A stretch of 64,000 nt of DNA from Bog-756 sp049517675 (GCA_049517675.1 JBEKRV010000012.1:1-64000); one strand, 5' to 3'. Shown: positions 1-9,051, counted from the first letter of the stretch. The notes: generated by a model from the letters alone, not told the origin. Numbers and translations are program-made.

Positions 1-393
1 GCGGGTGCAGTTGAACGCGCCCTTCAGATGGGTGGCGATCACCGCGTCGAAGTCGTCCTCGCTCATCTTGACCAGCGTGCGGTCCCGGACGATGCCGGCG
101 TTGTTGACCAGGATGTCGATGCGGCCGAAGGCGTCGACCGCGGTGGCGACGATCCGCTCGGCCGCGGCGAAGTCGGTGACCGACTCGTACGAGGGGACGG
201 CCCGCCCGCCCCGCTCCCCGATCTCCCGGCACACCGATGCGGCCGCGTCCTCCTCGTCGGCGTCGCCCCGCAGGCTCACGCCCAGGTCGTTGACGACGAC
301 GGCGGCGCCCTGGCCCGCCAGCTCGAGGGCGAACTGGCGCCCGATGCCCCGCCCCGCCCCGGTCACCACCGCCACCCGGTCTTCTAGCAGCAT
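1..393 (-). CDS. SDR family oxidoreductase, C-terminus cut by window edge
   Basis: The minus strand reads from an ATG at 391-393 down through base 1 without a stop, giving about 131 residues of an N-terminal short-chain dehydrogenase. The Rossmann motif TGAGRGIG lies near residues 10-17 and the NNAG motif (LVNNAGIVRDRTL) near residue 100. The catalytic Ser/Tyr/Lys region lies outside the window. The family oxidises or reduces hydroxyl/keto groups with NAD(P). In this beta-oxidation neighbourhood a 3-hydroxyacyl-CoA or similar dehydrogenase is plausible but not shown. It is divergent from the acyl-CoA dehydrogenase at 548, with about 150 bases between them. Confidence 0.88.
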   Translation of the reverse strand, partial: MLLEDRVAVVTGAGRGIGRQFALELAGQGAAVVVNDLGVSLRGDADEEDAAASVCREIGERGGRAVPSYESVTDFAAAERIVATAVDAFGRIDILVNNAGIVRDRTLVKMSEDDFDAVIATHLKGAFNCTR

Positions 394-547
394 CGGTCTC
401 CTCGACATCCTTCGTCCTCCGGCATCGGTCCCCGGATCGGGGAGGTGGACGCCACCAGCGCCGGAATACTATGACAAGGCCTTCGGACCGGCCAGGTGCC
501 GGATCCTGGCGACGTCCGTCCGCACCCCGTCAGAAAGCCGGTTCACC

Positions 548-1771
548 GTGGCCACCTCCCGAGGCACCGACCCGTTCGCCGAGACGGAGGACCAGCGGGC
601 GCTGCGGGACCTGGCCCGGGGGGTCGGGTTCCGTTCGGTGGCACCGGCGGCCCGTGACGCCGACCTCACCGGTGAGCTGTCGACTGACGCAGTGAGCGCC
701 CTGGCCGCCGCCGATCTGTTCCGGGTCACGATCGGGGAGGAGTGGGGCGGGCTCGGTCTCGGCGACGTGGAGGCGGCCATCGTGCTGGAGGAGATCGCCC
801 GTCACGACGTGTCGACCGCCATCTGCTGCCAACTCGCCTTCAACGGACCGTCCCGCGGCATCGAGCACCTGGGCGGCCAGGCCCTCAAGGCCCGGTGGCT
901 GCCGCTGGTGGCCGACGGCGAGGCCATCGTGAGCATCGGCATCACCGAGCCCGATGCCGGCTCGGCCGTCCAGGACATGCGCAGTGCCCTGGTGGCCGAC
1001 GGACCGGGCCGGTGGCGGCTGTCGGGCTACAAGAACTACTCGACGCTCGGTCACCGGGCATCGGGGATCCTGGTGTGGTGCCGCTGGCCCGGGGGTGAGG
1101 GGGCCAGGGGCATCGGCGCCGTGGTCGTGCCGATGGACCGTGACGGGGTCGAGCTCACCGGTCGACACTGGGGGATGGGAATCCACGCGGCCACCGAGGC
1201 CGAGGTGGCGTTCGACGGTGTGGTCGTGACCGAGGACGACGTGCTCGTCGCCGGCGAGCCGACCACCACCGAGGCGTTCAAGGTCCTGCTCGGCCACCTC
1301 AACCACGAGCGGTGCGGCAACGCCGCCATGTGCGTGGGCGCGGCACAGGGTGCCTTCGAGCACGCGGTCCGCTACATGAACGAGCGCCAGCTCGGCGGCC
1401 GTCCCATCGGCGACCTGCAGGGCCTGCGCTGGAAGCTCTCCGACATGGCCGTCCAGCTGGAGGGCGCCCGGCTGCTGCTCACCCGGGCGGTCCACCTGGC
1501 CGGCCCCGGGGGCACCCCGCCTCCGCTCGAGACGGCGCTGGCCAAGACGGCGGCCAACCTCGCCGCCAAGCTGGTCTGCGACGAAGCCATGCAGATCCAC
1601 GGCGGTTACGGCTACAGCCACGAGTACCCGGTGGAGCGGGCCTACCGGGACATCCGGGGGCTGTGCTTCGGGGCCGGGACCGTGGAGGCTCAGCGCAACT
1701 TCATCGGCTCGTCGGCAGTGGCCGGTCGCACCACCGTGTCGCCGGGATGGATGGACCCGCTGGCCGGATAG
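548..1771 (+). CDS. Acyl-CoA dehydrogenase
   Basis: A 407-residue flavoenzyme expected to introduce an alpha,beta double bond into an acyl-CoA and pass electrons to ETF. ITEPDAGS at residues 132-139 is the flavin/substrate loop. The C-terminal segment MQIHGGYGYSHEYPVER starts at residue 348. The base-bearing loop reads FGAGTVEAQRN rather than the YEGT of medium-chain enzymes, so the catalytic Glu must sit elsewhere, as in isovaleryl-CoA-type members. The open frame continues upstream, but GTG 548 is the only start that gives a normal family N-terminus. It converges on the CoA-transferase gene with a 14-base gap. The substrate is unknown. Confidence 0.9.
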   Translation: MATSRGTDPFAETEDQRALRDLARGVGFRSVAPAARDADLTGELSTDAVSALAAADLFRVTIGEEWGGLGLGDVEAAIVLEEIARHDVSTAICCQLAFNGPSRGIEHLGGQALKARWLPLVADGEAIVSIGITEPDAGSAVQDMRSALVADGPGRWRLSGYKNYSTLGHRASGILVWCRWPGGEGARGIGAVVVPMDRDGVELTGRHWGMGIHAATEAEVAFDGVVVTEDDVLVAGEPTTTEAFKVLLGHLNHERCGNAAMCVGAAQGAFEHAVRYMNERQLGGRPIGDLQGLRWKLSDMAVQLEGARLLLTRAVHLAGPGGTPPPLETALAKTAANLAAKLVCDEAMQIHGGYGYSHEYPVERAYRDIRGLCFGAGTVEAQRNFIGSSAVAGRTTVSPGWMDPLAG

Positions 1772-1785
1772 CCGGGGCGCCGCCC

Positions 1786-3513
1786 TCAGCCGCCGGGCCG
1801 GAGGAACCGACCTTCGGGATCCCAGCGGCGGAGCCGCTCGATGTGGGCGGGGTCGGGCGGGTCCAGCTCGACGACGTCGGCGGCGACGTGCAGGTCCCAC
1901 GGGCACAGGTCGCGCACGTGGGCGATCCGTTCGGCGACCGATCCGGCACCGGGCGCCACCGCGGTGAGGGCGAGCTCGCCGGAGCCGTCCCGCTCGAAGA
2001 GCGCGAGGTCGGTGACGAACGCCCGCACCTGCACACCCGGTGAGGTCACGTAGGGGACGTCGGCCACGGCCCGACGCCGGGTCAGGGTCGACATGACGAC
2101 GACCTCGTCGGCCGTCGAGGCCACGTCGTTGCCGCCGCCGGAGCCGACGAGGAACACCGAGTCGCCGATCACGGTGGAGTTGATGTTGCCGTGCCGGTCG
2201 ATCTGGGCCGCGCCGAGGCAGGCCAGCAGCGTGGTGCCCGGCCCGCTGACGAGGGCACCGAGCACTTGCTCGGCATCGCCCAGCATGGTCGCCGACGGAA
2301 AGCTGCGGTGGTTGAAGATGAACGGGTCGGCCGGCGTGGGCCGGTAGCCCCACAGTCCGAGCTCGGCGGCGAGCACCACCGTCGAACCCCGGTCGTGGGC
2401 CAGTTCGACGGCCAGCCAGGCGGCCAGGTTGGCGACGCCGGCGCCGGCCAGTACGGCGTCGGCGTCACGCTCCATCACCCGGTCGGCCAGGTACCGGGCC
2501 CCGTGGACGGCGGCGATCTCCCAGGCTACCGGGGCGGCCCCGAGGTCGGGCGGGTGGGCCGCCTCGTCGTCGCGCCACGAGTCGGGCTCGGCCCGACGGC
2601 GCAGACCGGCGATGCGTCGGTCGCCCAGCCGATCCAGGTACTCCTGCTGGCCGGCCGGCGCGAGCACCCATTCCCCGATCCACTCGTCGAACGCCTCGCC
2701 GTGGCTGGCGGTGCGGGCCTCGGACCAGAATTCGAGGTCCTCGCCGTAGGGCTCGACGGGCAGGTCACGGGTGAACAGTCCTCCGGGATGGGCCCCCATC
2801 GGGGTCTCGACGACGGCCAGGACCCGGTGGGCGGGCACCTGGACCAGGTGGGACCACGGCCGGATGTCGTCGACCACCCGGTCGACGGTGGCGACGACCC
2901 CGCGCCGGGCGGCGAGAGCCCCCCAGACCCCCTCGAGCCCGGGGGCGTGGAACGCGAGGTTGCCCTGGCGGTCGGAGATCGGGGCGTGGAGGAGGGCGAT
3001 GTCGGGGGCGTAGGCCTCGACCAGGCCCACCCGGCCGAAGGGGGTGTCCACCTGGGCGTAGCCCGGGTTGTCGGCCATCGACGATCCGGCCAGCGATCCG
3101 GTGGCCAGGGCGGGCAGTCCCCGGGCGGCGGCCTCGAGCCGCTGCAGGAAGGTGAGGAACGACCAGTGCTCCACCTCCACCTCCCCGCGCAGGTACGCCC
3201 CGGCGAACCTCGGATTCGGGGAGAACGAGGGGAAGACGTCACCCGAGTAGCCGGTGACCACCTTGTCCACCAGGCCGCCCCGGAAGAACAGGGCCCCGAG
3301 ACTGGACAGGCTGAGCATGACCAGGGTGAAGCCGGGATCCCGTCCCCACCAGTGGCGGACCAGGTGCCGGGCCGCCGCCGTCCACCGCGAGTGGTTGGTC
3401 ACGATGTGGACGGCGTCGCCCGCCCGGACGTGGTCGATCGCATCGTCGAGCGAGCAGACCCTGTCCGGAGCGGCGCCGCCCGGTGCGGGGCGGTCGGTGG
3501 CGTGACCGGTCAT
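1786..3513 (-). CDS. One-chain glutaconate CoA-transferase-like protein (alpha and beta halves fused)
   Basis: A 575-residue protein resembling family I CoA-transferases, normally two subunits. Residues 1 to about 300 look like the alpha subunit and about 320-575 like the beta subunit. In the second half AAELGLWG carries the expected catalytic Glu (E384), followed by the beta-subunit signature GAAQIDRHGNINST. Relatives move CoA between dicarboxylates, and the IpdAB group instead hydrolyses a ring of steroid-derived CoA esters, so the reaction is open. ATG 3513 is preferred over an in-frame TTG at 3540 because TAGCTT (3526-3521) lies 7 bases upstream. It is divergent from the crotonase at 3557. 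Confidence 0.82.
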   Translation of the reverse strand: MTGHATDRPAPGGAAPDRVCSLDDAIDHVRAGDAVHIVTNHSRWTAAARHLVRHWWGRDPGFTLVMLSLSSLGALFFRGGLVDKVVTGYSGDVFPSFSPNPRFAGAYLRGEVEVEHWSFLTFLQRLEAAARGLPALATGSLAGSSMADNPGYAQVDTPFGRVGLVEAYAPDIALLHAPISDRQGNLAFHAPGLEGVWGALAARRGVVATVDRVVDDIRPWSHLVQVPAHRVLAVVETPMGAHPGGLFTRDLPVEPYGEDLEFWSEARTASHGEAFDEWIGEWVLAPAGQQEYLDRLGDRRIAGLRRRAEPDSWRDDEAAHPPDLGAAPVAWEIAAVHGARYLADRVMERDADAVLAGAGVANLAAWLAVELAHDRGSTVVLAAELGLWGYRPTPADPFIFNHRSFPSATMLGDAEQVLGALVSGPGTTLLACLGAAQIDRHGNINSTVIGDSVFLVGSGGGNDVASTADEVVVMSTLTRRRAVADVPYVTSPGVQVRAFVTDLALFERDGSGELALTAVAPGAGSVAERIAHVRDLCPWDLHVAADVVELDPPDPAHIERLRRWDPEGRFLRPGG

Positions 3514-3520
3514 GACGGGC

Positions 3521-3550
3521 AAGCTAGTGGACGGGGTCAACGGATAGCAT
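3521..3550. promoter_or_regulatory. Two divergent leaderless-type -10 boxes
   Basis: TAGCTT on the minus strand (3526-3521) is 7 bases before ATG 3513. TAGCAT on the plus strand (3545-3550) is 6 bases before ATG 3557. Both fit the actinobacterial TANNNT -10 at the spacing expected when transcription begins at the start codon. No convincing Shine-Dalgarno sequence is present for either gene. Confidence 0.55.
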
Positions 3551-3556
3551 CCCGGG

Positions 3557-4372
3557 ATGATCCGCTACGAAGTCGGCGAGGACCACGTCGGACGCATCAC
3601 CCTCGACCGACCGGAGGCCCGCAACGCCCTCACGGTGGAGATGCGCGACGACCTCGTCGACGCGGTCCGCTCGGCGCGCGACGACGGTCGGGTCCGCTCG
3701 CTCCTGGTCACCGGTACCGGCGACTCGTTCTGCTCGGGCATGGACCTGCGGGCCTCGACGGTCAGTCGGGCCGGTGCGGACGGGTTCGACCCCCGCTCCA
3801 CCAGCGAGGCGCTGCGCAAGGGGGTGCAGACCTTCATCCGCGAGCTGTGGGAGCTGGACAAGCCCACGGTTGCCGCCGTCAACGGCACGGCGGTCGGCCC
3901 CGGCGCCCACCTGGCACTGGCCTGCGACTTCGTCCTCACCCAGGGCACCACCCGGTTCGTCTGGTCCTTCGCCCGATGGGGCCTCGTGGTCGACGCCGGC
4001 GGGGCGTACCTGTTGCCCCGCCTGGTCGGCCTGCCGCGGGCCAAGGCCATGGTGCTGCTGGGGGAGGAGGTGGTCGGGGCCGAGGCCGTCGACCTCGGCC
4101 TGGCCTACCGGTGCCTCCCGACGGTGGACGAGTTGGCGGCGGCGGCCGACGAGTTGGCGGTGCGGTTGGCCCTTGGCCCCACCCGGTCCCTCGGCCTGTC
4201 CAAGCAGCTGCTCAACGCCAGCTTCGAGACGGCGTTGCCGGTGTCGCTCGATCGCGAAGCGCACTTCCAGGCGCTCGGCACGGTGTCGCCGGAGATGGCC
4301 GAGGGCATGGCCGCCTTCAAGGAACGGCGGGACCCCGACTTCGCCGGCTCCACGGTCCGACCCGGCGCCTGA
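3557..4372 (+). CDS. Enoyl-CoA hydratase/isomerase family protein
   Basis: A 271-residue crotonase-fold protein. The first oxyanion-hole segment is FCSGMDL (near residues 58-64), the second GPGAHLALACDF (near 115-126). Where the classical hydratase has its second catalytic Glu (PExxxG), this protein reads WGLVVDAGGAYLLPR, with an Asp nearby. It may therefore be an isomerase, hydrolase or atypical hydratase rather than a standard enoyl-CoA hydratase. It starts at an ATG with a leaderless-type -10 (TAGCAT). It is transcribed alone, with a convergent gene downstream. Confidence 0.88.
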   Translation: MIRYEVGEDHVGRITLDRPEARNALTVEMRDDLVDAVRSARDDGRVRSLLVTGTGDSFCSGMDLRASTVSRAGADGFDPRSTSEALRKGVQTFIRELWELDKPTVAAVNGTAVGPGAHLALACDFVLTQGTTRFVWSFARWGLVVDAGGAYLLPRLVGLPRAKAMVLLGEEVVGAEAVDLGLAYRCLPTVDELAAAADELAVRLALGPTRSLGLSKQLLNASFETALPVSLDREAHFQALGTVSPEMAEGMAAFKERRDPDFAGSTVRPGA

Positions 4373-4393
4373 CCTGCCGGTCAGCGCTGGTGG

Positions 4394-4410
4394 GCCGGGC
4401 GGGACCCGGC
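4394..4410. terminator. Small GC hairpin between convergent genes
   Basis: GCCGGG (4394-4399) pairs with CCCGGC (4405-4410) around a 5-base loop, lying between the stops of the crotonase and the phosphorylase-like gene. There is no T tract, and the stem is short for this base composition, so it is only a candidate bidirectional terminator. Confidence 0.35.
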
Positions 4411-4442
4411 TGCACCTCGGCCGTGGCGGACCCTTCCCGCAC

Positions 4443-5195
4443 TCATCGGGAGCCCGTCTCGTCGAGGACGAGGTACCCGGCGTAGGCGGCCTCGGCGGCC
4501 CGACGGGCGGCGAGCGTCGCGTCCCGGCCCAGGCGCTCGAGCCGGGCCGCCAGCTCGGGCTCGGAGGCGAGGAGGCGGCCGAGCGCCTCCGGGTCGCTCG
4601 AGCCGTCGGTGGCGGTCAGGTCGACGATGCGCTGATCGAGCAGGCCGTCGACCCAGCGGTCGCTGATGCACCGGTACACCGACCACGGGACGCCCCGTGC
4701 CTCGCAGACCCCGGCGACGGCCGAGGTCTCCATGTCCACTCCGAGGAACCCGTCCGCGCACAGCCGCCGGCTCGTCTCGGCGTCGAACAGGGCCCCGTCG
4801 GTGGTCAACAGCTTCCCGAGGCGGGGCACGGGACCGACCGCCGCCGGGTGGAACGTGTCGCCGCTGGCCCGGTCGACCACGACCTCGGGGGCGAGCAGGG
4901 TGCCCACCTCGACCTCGGGATCGAGTCCTCCGCAGATCCCGACGACCATCACGTGGTCCACGGGCGGGCGGACCGGAGCCGAACCGTCGAGCAGTCCGGA
5001 CGTCACGGTCCGGGCCGAGTGCATCCCCATCCCCAGCCGGACGACGGACACGCGGGAGCCGCCGACGCGACCGGTCACCGGCGATCCGGTCCCGTCGTCG
5101 TGCCGCCGCAGTGCGAACGCCGCCACGGCGGCCTCGAACTCGAGCGGCAGGGGGGCGAGCACGATCACGTGCCGAGCACCGCGGTCCTCGGTCAT
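4443..5195 (-). CDS. Nucleoside phosphorylase superfamily protein (MTA/SAH nucleosidase-like)
   Basis: A 250-residue protein of the PNP/MTAN fold. VVGICGG at 84-90 matches the phosphate/ribose loop, and GVDMETSAVA at 152-161 carries the Met-Glu pair that binds ribose hydroxyls. CISDR at 176-180 contains the Asp that protonates the leaving base. It should cleave or phosphorolyse an N-glycosidic bond, but the family also includes proteins acting on adenosyl-hopane precursors, so the substrate is open. ATG 5195 gives a normal N-terminus (HVIVLAPLPLEFEA). An upstream in-frame stop-start overlap (MTIVPGP, then ATGA) is noted under findings. Confidence 0.8.
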   Translation of the reverse strand: MTEDRGARHVIVLAPLPLEFEAAVAAFALRRHDDGTGSPVTGRVGGSRVSVVRLGMGMHSARTVTSGLLDGSAPVRPPVDHVMVVGICGGLDPEVEVGTLLAPEVVVDRASGDTFHPAAVGPVPRLGKLLTTDGALFDAETSRRLCADGFLGVDMETSAVAGVCEARGVPWSVYRCISDRWVDGLLDQRIVDLTATDGSSDPEALGRLLASEPELAARLERLGRDATLAARRAAEAAYAGYLVLDETGSR

Positions 5196-5440
5196 GGACC
5201 CGGGACGATCGTCATGGTCACAGCCTGCCCGGTGGTGCGCCGGCGTGCAGGAGCCGTCCGGGTGTCCGCCCCGCCGGTGTGGTGCGCCGTCACCGTCCGA
5301 TGGACGTCACGGACGGAAAGTGCCGTTCGACCCTGGTGACGGGCGCGCCGGCGGACCCATGCTGGAGGTACGGCCGCAGCACGGCGCGCTCCGGGATCGG
5401 GGTGACGCGGGCAGGGCAATCGCCGTGCAGGAGGGTGACG

Positions 5441-5746
5441 ATGTACCGGATCCAGAAGTTCCTGATCGCCGTGGGTTTCGCGGCGATGTCGTTCGTGTGC
5501 CTGCCGGTGACGGCGGGTGCGGCCGGCTGCTACACCGGCTGCACGCCTCCGACCGTGAGCAGCACGTTGGTGACGCCCCCGTCTACCGCGGGCGGACCCT
5601 CGGCCAAGGCGACCGTCACGGTGCCCAACGGTTCGTCGGGGCTCCCCTTCACCGGTGCCGACATCATCGGGATGTCGCTGGTCGGCGCCGGTGCGGTCGT
5701 GGTCGGAGGGCTGCTGGTTCGTCGCCGCCGCTCCGAGTCCGACTGA
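5441..5746 (+). CDS. Small LPxTG-type cell-surface protein
   Basis: A 101-residue protein with a signal peptide (KFLIAVGFAAMSFVC, cleavage likely near AGA at 26-28). A short Thr/Pro/Ser-rich region containing Cys30 and Cys34 follows. The C-terminus is a textbook sorting signal: LPFTG at 68-72, a hydrophobic helix at 74-93, then RRRR at 94-97. A sortase would link the Thr to the cell envelope. No sortase gene is in the window. The strong ribosome site CAGGAGGG ends a few bases before ATG 5441. Mature length would be only about 40 residues, too short for an enzyme; a surface tag or adhesin stub is possible. Confidence 0.72.
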   Translation: MYRIQKFLIAVGFAAMSFVCLPVTAGAAGCYTGCTPPTVSSTLVTPPSTAGGPSAKATVTVPNGSSGLPFTGADIIGMSLVGAGAVVVGGLLVRRRRSESD

Positions 5747-5770
5747 CCGCCCCGGGGCCGTCCCGTCCGG

Positions 5771-6994
5771 TCAGATGACGCCGTCGGCCCGGTAGCCCTC
5801 GAGTTCGTCGGTGGACAGTCCGACCAGGCCGCACCACACCTCGTCGTTGTGCTCGCCGAGCAGGGGTGCCGGGCGTGGCGGAGCGGGACGGTGACCGTCG
5901 AGTCGGGGGAAGGGCGCCTGCTGGCGGTGGGGGCCGGCGACCGGATCGTCCACCGTGACCAGGTCGCCCCGTGCGGCGACGTGGGGATCGTCCAGGATGT
6001 CGGCGGCCGTGTACGCGGTGGCGACCGGCACCTCGTGGGCGATGCACGCCGACTCGACCTCGGCCGCCGTCCGTCCGGAGGTCCAGGACGCCACCAGGTC
6101 GTTGATCTCGTCGCTGCGGGCCGCCCGCTGGGCCAGGGTGGCCCACTCGGGCTCGTCGGCCAGTCCCGGACGGTCCATGGCTGCGCACAGGCGCCGGAAG
6201 TTGGTGTCGGAGCCGGCAACGATGCAGACGTAGGTCCCGTCGGCGGTGGGGTAGTTGTCGAGGGGGGCCGAGTTGGCCATCCGGTTGCCCTCCCGCTGGC
6301 GGGCGAGGCCCAGCCGGTCCTGGGCGGCGACCGTCCACTCGAGGATGCGGAGGATCGACCCGTAGAGCGCGGCATCGACCACGCCGCCCCGGCCGGTCCC
6401 GTCCGGCCCGTCCCGCCGGTAGAGGGCGCCGGCCACCGCGGAGGCGGCGAACGTGCCGGTGAGGTAGTCCGAGATCGACAGTCCGGGGCGGACCGGTGGC
6501 CGGTCCGGGTAGCCGGTCAGGTGGAGCAGTCCCCCGTACGCGATCCCCATCCGGTCGAGGCCGGTCCGTCCCGAATAGGGACCGTCCTGGCCGAACACGC
6601 TGATGCGGGCCCAGACCAGGCGGGGGTCGCAGTCGTCGGGCCCGATGTGCCAGCGCTCCATCGCGCCGGGCCGGAAGTTCTCGCAGACGACGTCGGCGGT
6701 CGCGGTGAGGCGCCGGAACAGCGCCTGGCCCTCGGGTCGTCGCAGGTCGAGGGTGATCCCCCTCCTTCCCCGACCCTCGACGGCCCACCACATCGAGTAC
6801 CCCGGCCCATCGCCGTCGGTCGGGGCGAAGGGCCCGATGGTGCGCATGAAGTCGCCACCACCGGGGTCCTCGATCTTGATGACGTCGGCCCCCATGTCGC
6901 CCAGCACGCCGGCGCAGAACGGGGCGCTGATGCGGGTGCCGACGTCGACGACCCGGATGCCCTCGAGCGGTGGCCGGTCGGCCCGGTCACTCAC
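5771..6994 (-). CDS. CaiB/BaiF family III CoA-transferase
   Basis: A 407-residue family III CoA-transferase, expected to move CoA between carboxylic acids via an aspartyl-CoA anhydride. VVDVGTRISAPFCAGVLGDMGADVIKIE (split here as residues 15-42) is the N-terminal Rossmann start. D147 in GLDRMGIAYGG is the likely catalytic Asp. SDYLTG near 175-180 is the usual motif. Its GTG start (6994-6992) overlaps the upstream crotonase stop by 8 bases (GTGAGTGA), making it the last gene of an ACAD-crotonase-CaiB operon. The domain order is the normal one, in contrast to the protein at 27760. Confidence 0.9.
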   Translation of the reverse strand: MSDRADRPPLEGIRVVDVGTRISAPFCAGVLGDMGADVIKIEDPGGGDFMRTIGPFAPTDGDGPGYSMWWAVEGRGRRGITLDLRRPEGQALFRRLTATADVVCENFRPGAMERWHIGPDDCDPRLVWARISVFGQDGPYSGRTGLDRMGIAYGGLLHLTGYPDRPPVRPGLSISDYLTGTFAASAVAGALYRRDGPDGTGRGGVVDAALYGSILRILEWTVAAQDRLGLARQREGNRMANSAPLDNYPTADGTYVCIVAGSDTNFRRLCAAMDRPGLADEPEWATLAQRAARSDEINDLVASWTSGRTAAEVESACIAHEVPVATAYTAADILDDPHVAARGDLVTVDDPVAGPHRQQAPFPRLDGHRPAPPRPAPLLGEHNDEVWCGLVGLSTDELEGYRADGVI

Positions 6995-7811
6995 GGTGCT
7001 CGGCGAAGACCTCGGACATCGAGGTCTTCTCCTTGCGCGCCGCCAGGGCCGTCGTGGCCGTCGCGGTGTTGTGCATCCAGTGGTGGGCCATGAAGTGGTA
7101 CTTCCAGGATGCGTCCTTGCCCATCAGGGTGGCCGTTTGGTTGAGCGAGTCCTTGACGACCTGGGCGGTGACCGGCGGCACCAGGGCCACCCGGTCCGCC
7201 AACTCGTTGACCCGCTCGGTGAGCTCGTCGCGGGGGACGACCCGGTTGACGAGCCCGAGCCGCCAGGCCTCCTGGGCGTCGAGCTTCTCGCCGGTCCACA
7301 GGAACTCCTTGGCCTTGCGGATTCCGAGCTCCCAGGGCTCGACCAGCAGTTCGACCCCCGCTCCGGTCATCCGGAGGACGGGATTCTGGAACGTGGCATC
7401 GTCGGCGGCCACGATGAGGTCGCACATGCAGGCCAACATGAGGCCGGCGGCGACGCACGCCCCCTGCACGGCGGCGATGGTCGGCTTGCGGAAGTGGTAG
7501 ATCCGCTGGCAGCGGTCGAAGTACATGATCTGCTCGTGGCGGAACTTGCCCTCCGGGGTCTCGCGCATCAGGCGCCACCCGTCGGGCTCGGCGTCCCCGA
7601 CCAGGGCCTTCAGGTCGTGTCCGGACGAGAAGTGCTTCCCGTTGCCGGCCAGGACGACCACCCGGACCTCGTCGTCGGCGTCGGCCCGGTCGAAGCACGC
7701 GTCGATGCCGTCGATGAGCGCGGTGTCCTGGGCGTTGGCCACCGTGGGCCGATTCATGGTGATGGTGGCGACGTGGCCACGCGTCTCGTACAGCACCACC
7801 GGGTCATCCAC
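6987..7811 (-). CDS. Enoyl-CoA hydratase/isomerase family protein
   Basis: A 274-residue crotonase. HFSSGHDLKAL near residue 60 is the first oxyanion segment and GACVAAGLMLACMCDLIVA the second. The catalytic-acid region reads FQNPVLRMTGAGVE, unlike the PExxLG of true hydratases, so activity on a saturated or branched acyl-CoA cannot be excluded. GTG 7811 overlaps the stop of the upstream ACAD by 8 bases, and its own stop overlaps the CaiB start by 8 bases. This indicates tight translational coupling of all three genes. Confidence 0.88.
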   Translation of the reverse strand: MDDPVVLYETRGHVATITMNRPTVANAQDTALIDGIDACFDRADADDEVRVVVLAGNGKHFSSGHDLKALVGDAEPDGWRLMRETPEGKFRHEQIMYFDRCQRIYHFRKPTIAAVQGACVAAGLMLACMCDLIVAADDATFQNPVLRMTGAGVELLVEPWELGIRKAKEFLWTGEKLDAQEAWRLGLVNRVVPRDELTERVNELADRVALVPPVTAQVVKDSLNQTATLMGKDASWKYHFMAHHWMHNTATATTALAARKEKTSMSEVFAEHRE

Positions 7812-9051
7812 GGGCCGACACGCCCCCTCTCGTCCGATCGTCGTGCCGTCCGCCGGAGCGGTCTGTCCGCCCCCCGGCCGGCCGGGGCAGTCCGAGCACC
7901 CGCTCGCCCAGTATGGTCCGCTGGATCTCGTTCGTCCCCGCCCACACCGAGGAGGCCTGGTAGTAGAGCCAGGAGCGTTGCCACTCCCCGTCCCCCGGGG
8001 TGTGCCCGGCACCCTTCCACAGGGGTGCGGTGTCGCCGAGCACGGCCATGGCCGTGTCGTGCAGGCGCTTGCTCATCTCGCTCCAGTAGAGCTTGAGGGC
8101 GCTCCCCTCCGGCCCGGGTTCGAGGCCCTTGGCCAGCCGGCTGATGGTGCGCAGGTTGTGGAGCAGGAACAGGCGGACCTCGACGTAGGACTGGGCCAGC
8201 CGCTGCTCGAGCCGTACGTCGTCGAAGGCGCCGCCGGCCAGGGCCAGGGTGAGGAGCTCCTCCAGGAGCTGCATGTGGATGACCAGCTGGCGCGGGTTGG
8301 TGCCCCGCTCGTGGGAGAGGGTGGAATTGGCCACCGTCCATCCGTGGTGGACCGGCCCGATGAGCCGGTCGGTCGGCACGAAGACGCCGTCGAGGAAGAC
8401 CTCGTTGAACTCCGCCTCGCCGGTCAGCTGGACGAGCGGTCGCACGTCGACGCCCGGGTGGTGCATGTCCACCACGAAGTAGGACAGCCCATGGTGCTTG
8501 GGAGCGTCGGGGTCGGAGCGGGCCAGGCACACGCCCCAGTCGGCGAACTGGGCATAGGAGGTCCACACCTTCTGCCCGTCGAGCACCCAGCCACCGGCCA
8601 CCGGGGCCGCCCGGGTCGAGACCGAGGCCAGGTCGCTCCCGGCCCCCGGCTCGCTGAACAGCTGGCACCACATCTCCCGGGCGTCGAGGATCCCGGGCAG
8701 CCAGCGCAGCCGTTGTTCCTCGGTGCCGTGGGCGAGGAGCGTGGGCCCGGCCAGGTTGATCCCGATCCGGCCGACCAGCTCGGGGGCCCGGGCCCGGGCC
8801 AGCTCCTCTTGCACGATGAAGTGCTCGGTCGGTCCGGCGCCACGCCCGCCGTAGGCCTCGGGCCAGGTCACGCCCACCCACCGGTCGCCCGCCAGCAGGG
8901 CCTGCCACCGTCGGCCGAACGCCACCTCGTCGGCCAGGTCGTCGAAGCGCGGCGGCAGTCCTCGGCCGTACTCCCAGGGGAGGTGGTCGTGCAACCACGA
9001 GCGGATGTCGGACCGGAGCGCCGTCTCGGCGGCGCTCGGACTCAGGTCCAC
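7804..9051 (-). CDS. Acyl-CoA dehydrogenase, catalytic-type subunit
   Basis: A 415-residue ACAD. MWCQLFSEPGAGSDLASV near residue 130 is the flavin/substrate loop, and IQRTILGERVLGLPR closes the C-terminal domain. It resembles the C-terminal half of the fused ACAD at 39902, while the divergent neighbour at 9095 resembles the N-terminal half. In actinobacteria such pairs form alpha2beta2 enzymes (for example FadE28-FadE29), so these two products may assemble together. The GTG start at 9051 is preceded by a GAGGGGGG stretch. First gene of the minus-strand operon. Confidence 0.9.
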   Translation of the reverse strand: MDLSPSAAETALRSDIRSWLHDHLPWEYGRGLPPRFDDLADEVAFGRRWQALLAGDRWVGVTWPEAYGGRGAGPTEHFIVQEELARARAPELVGRIGINLAGPTLLAHGTEEQRLRWLPGILDAREMWCQLFSEPGAGSDLASVSTRAAPVAGGWVLDGQKVWTSYAQFADWGVCLARSDPDAPKHHGLSYFVVDMHHPGVDVRPLVQLTGEAEFNEVFLDGVFVPTDRLIGPVHHGWTVANSTLSHERGTNPRQLVIHMQLLEELLTLALAGGAFDDVRLEQRLAQSYVEVRLFLLHNLRTISRLAKGLEPGPEGSALKLYWSEMSKRLHDTAMAVLGDTAPLWKGAGHTPGDGEWQRSWLYYQASSVWAGTNEIQRTILGERVLGLPRPAGGRTDRSGGRHDDRTRGGVSARG

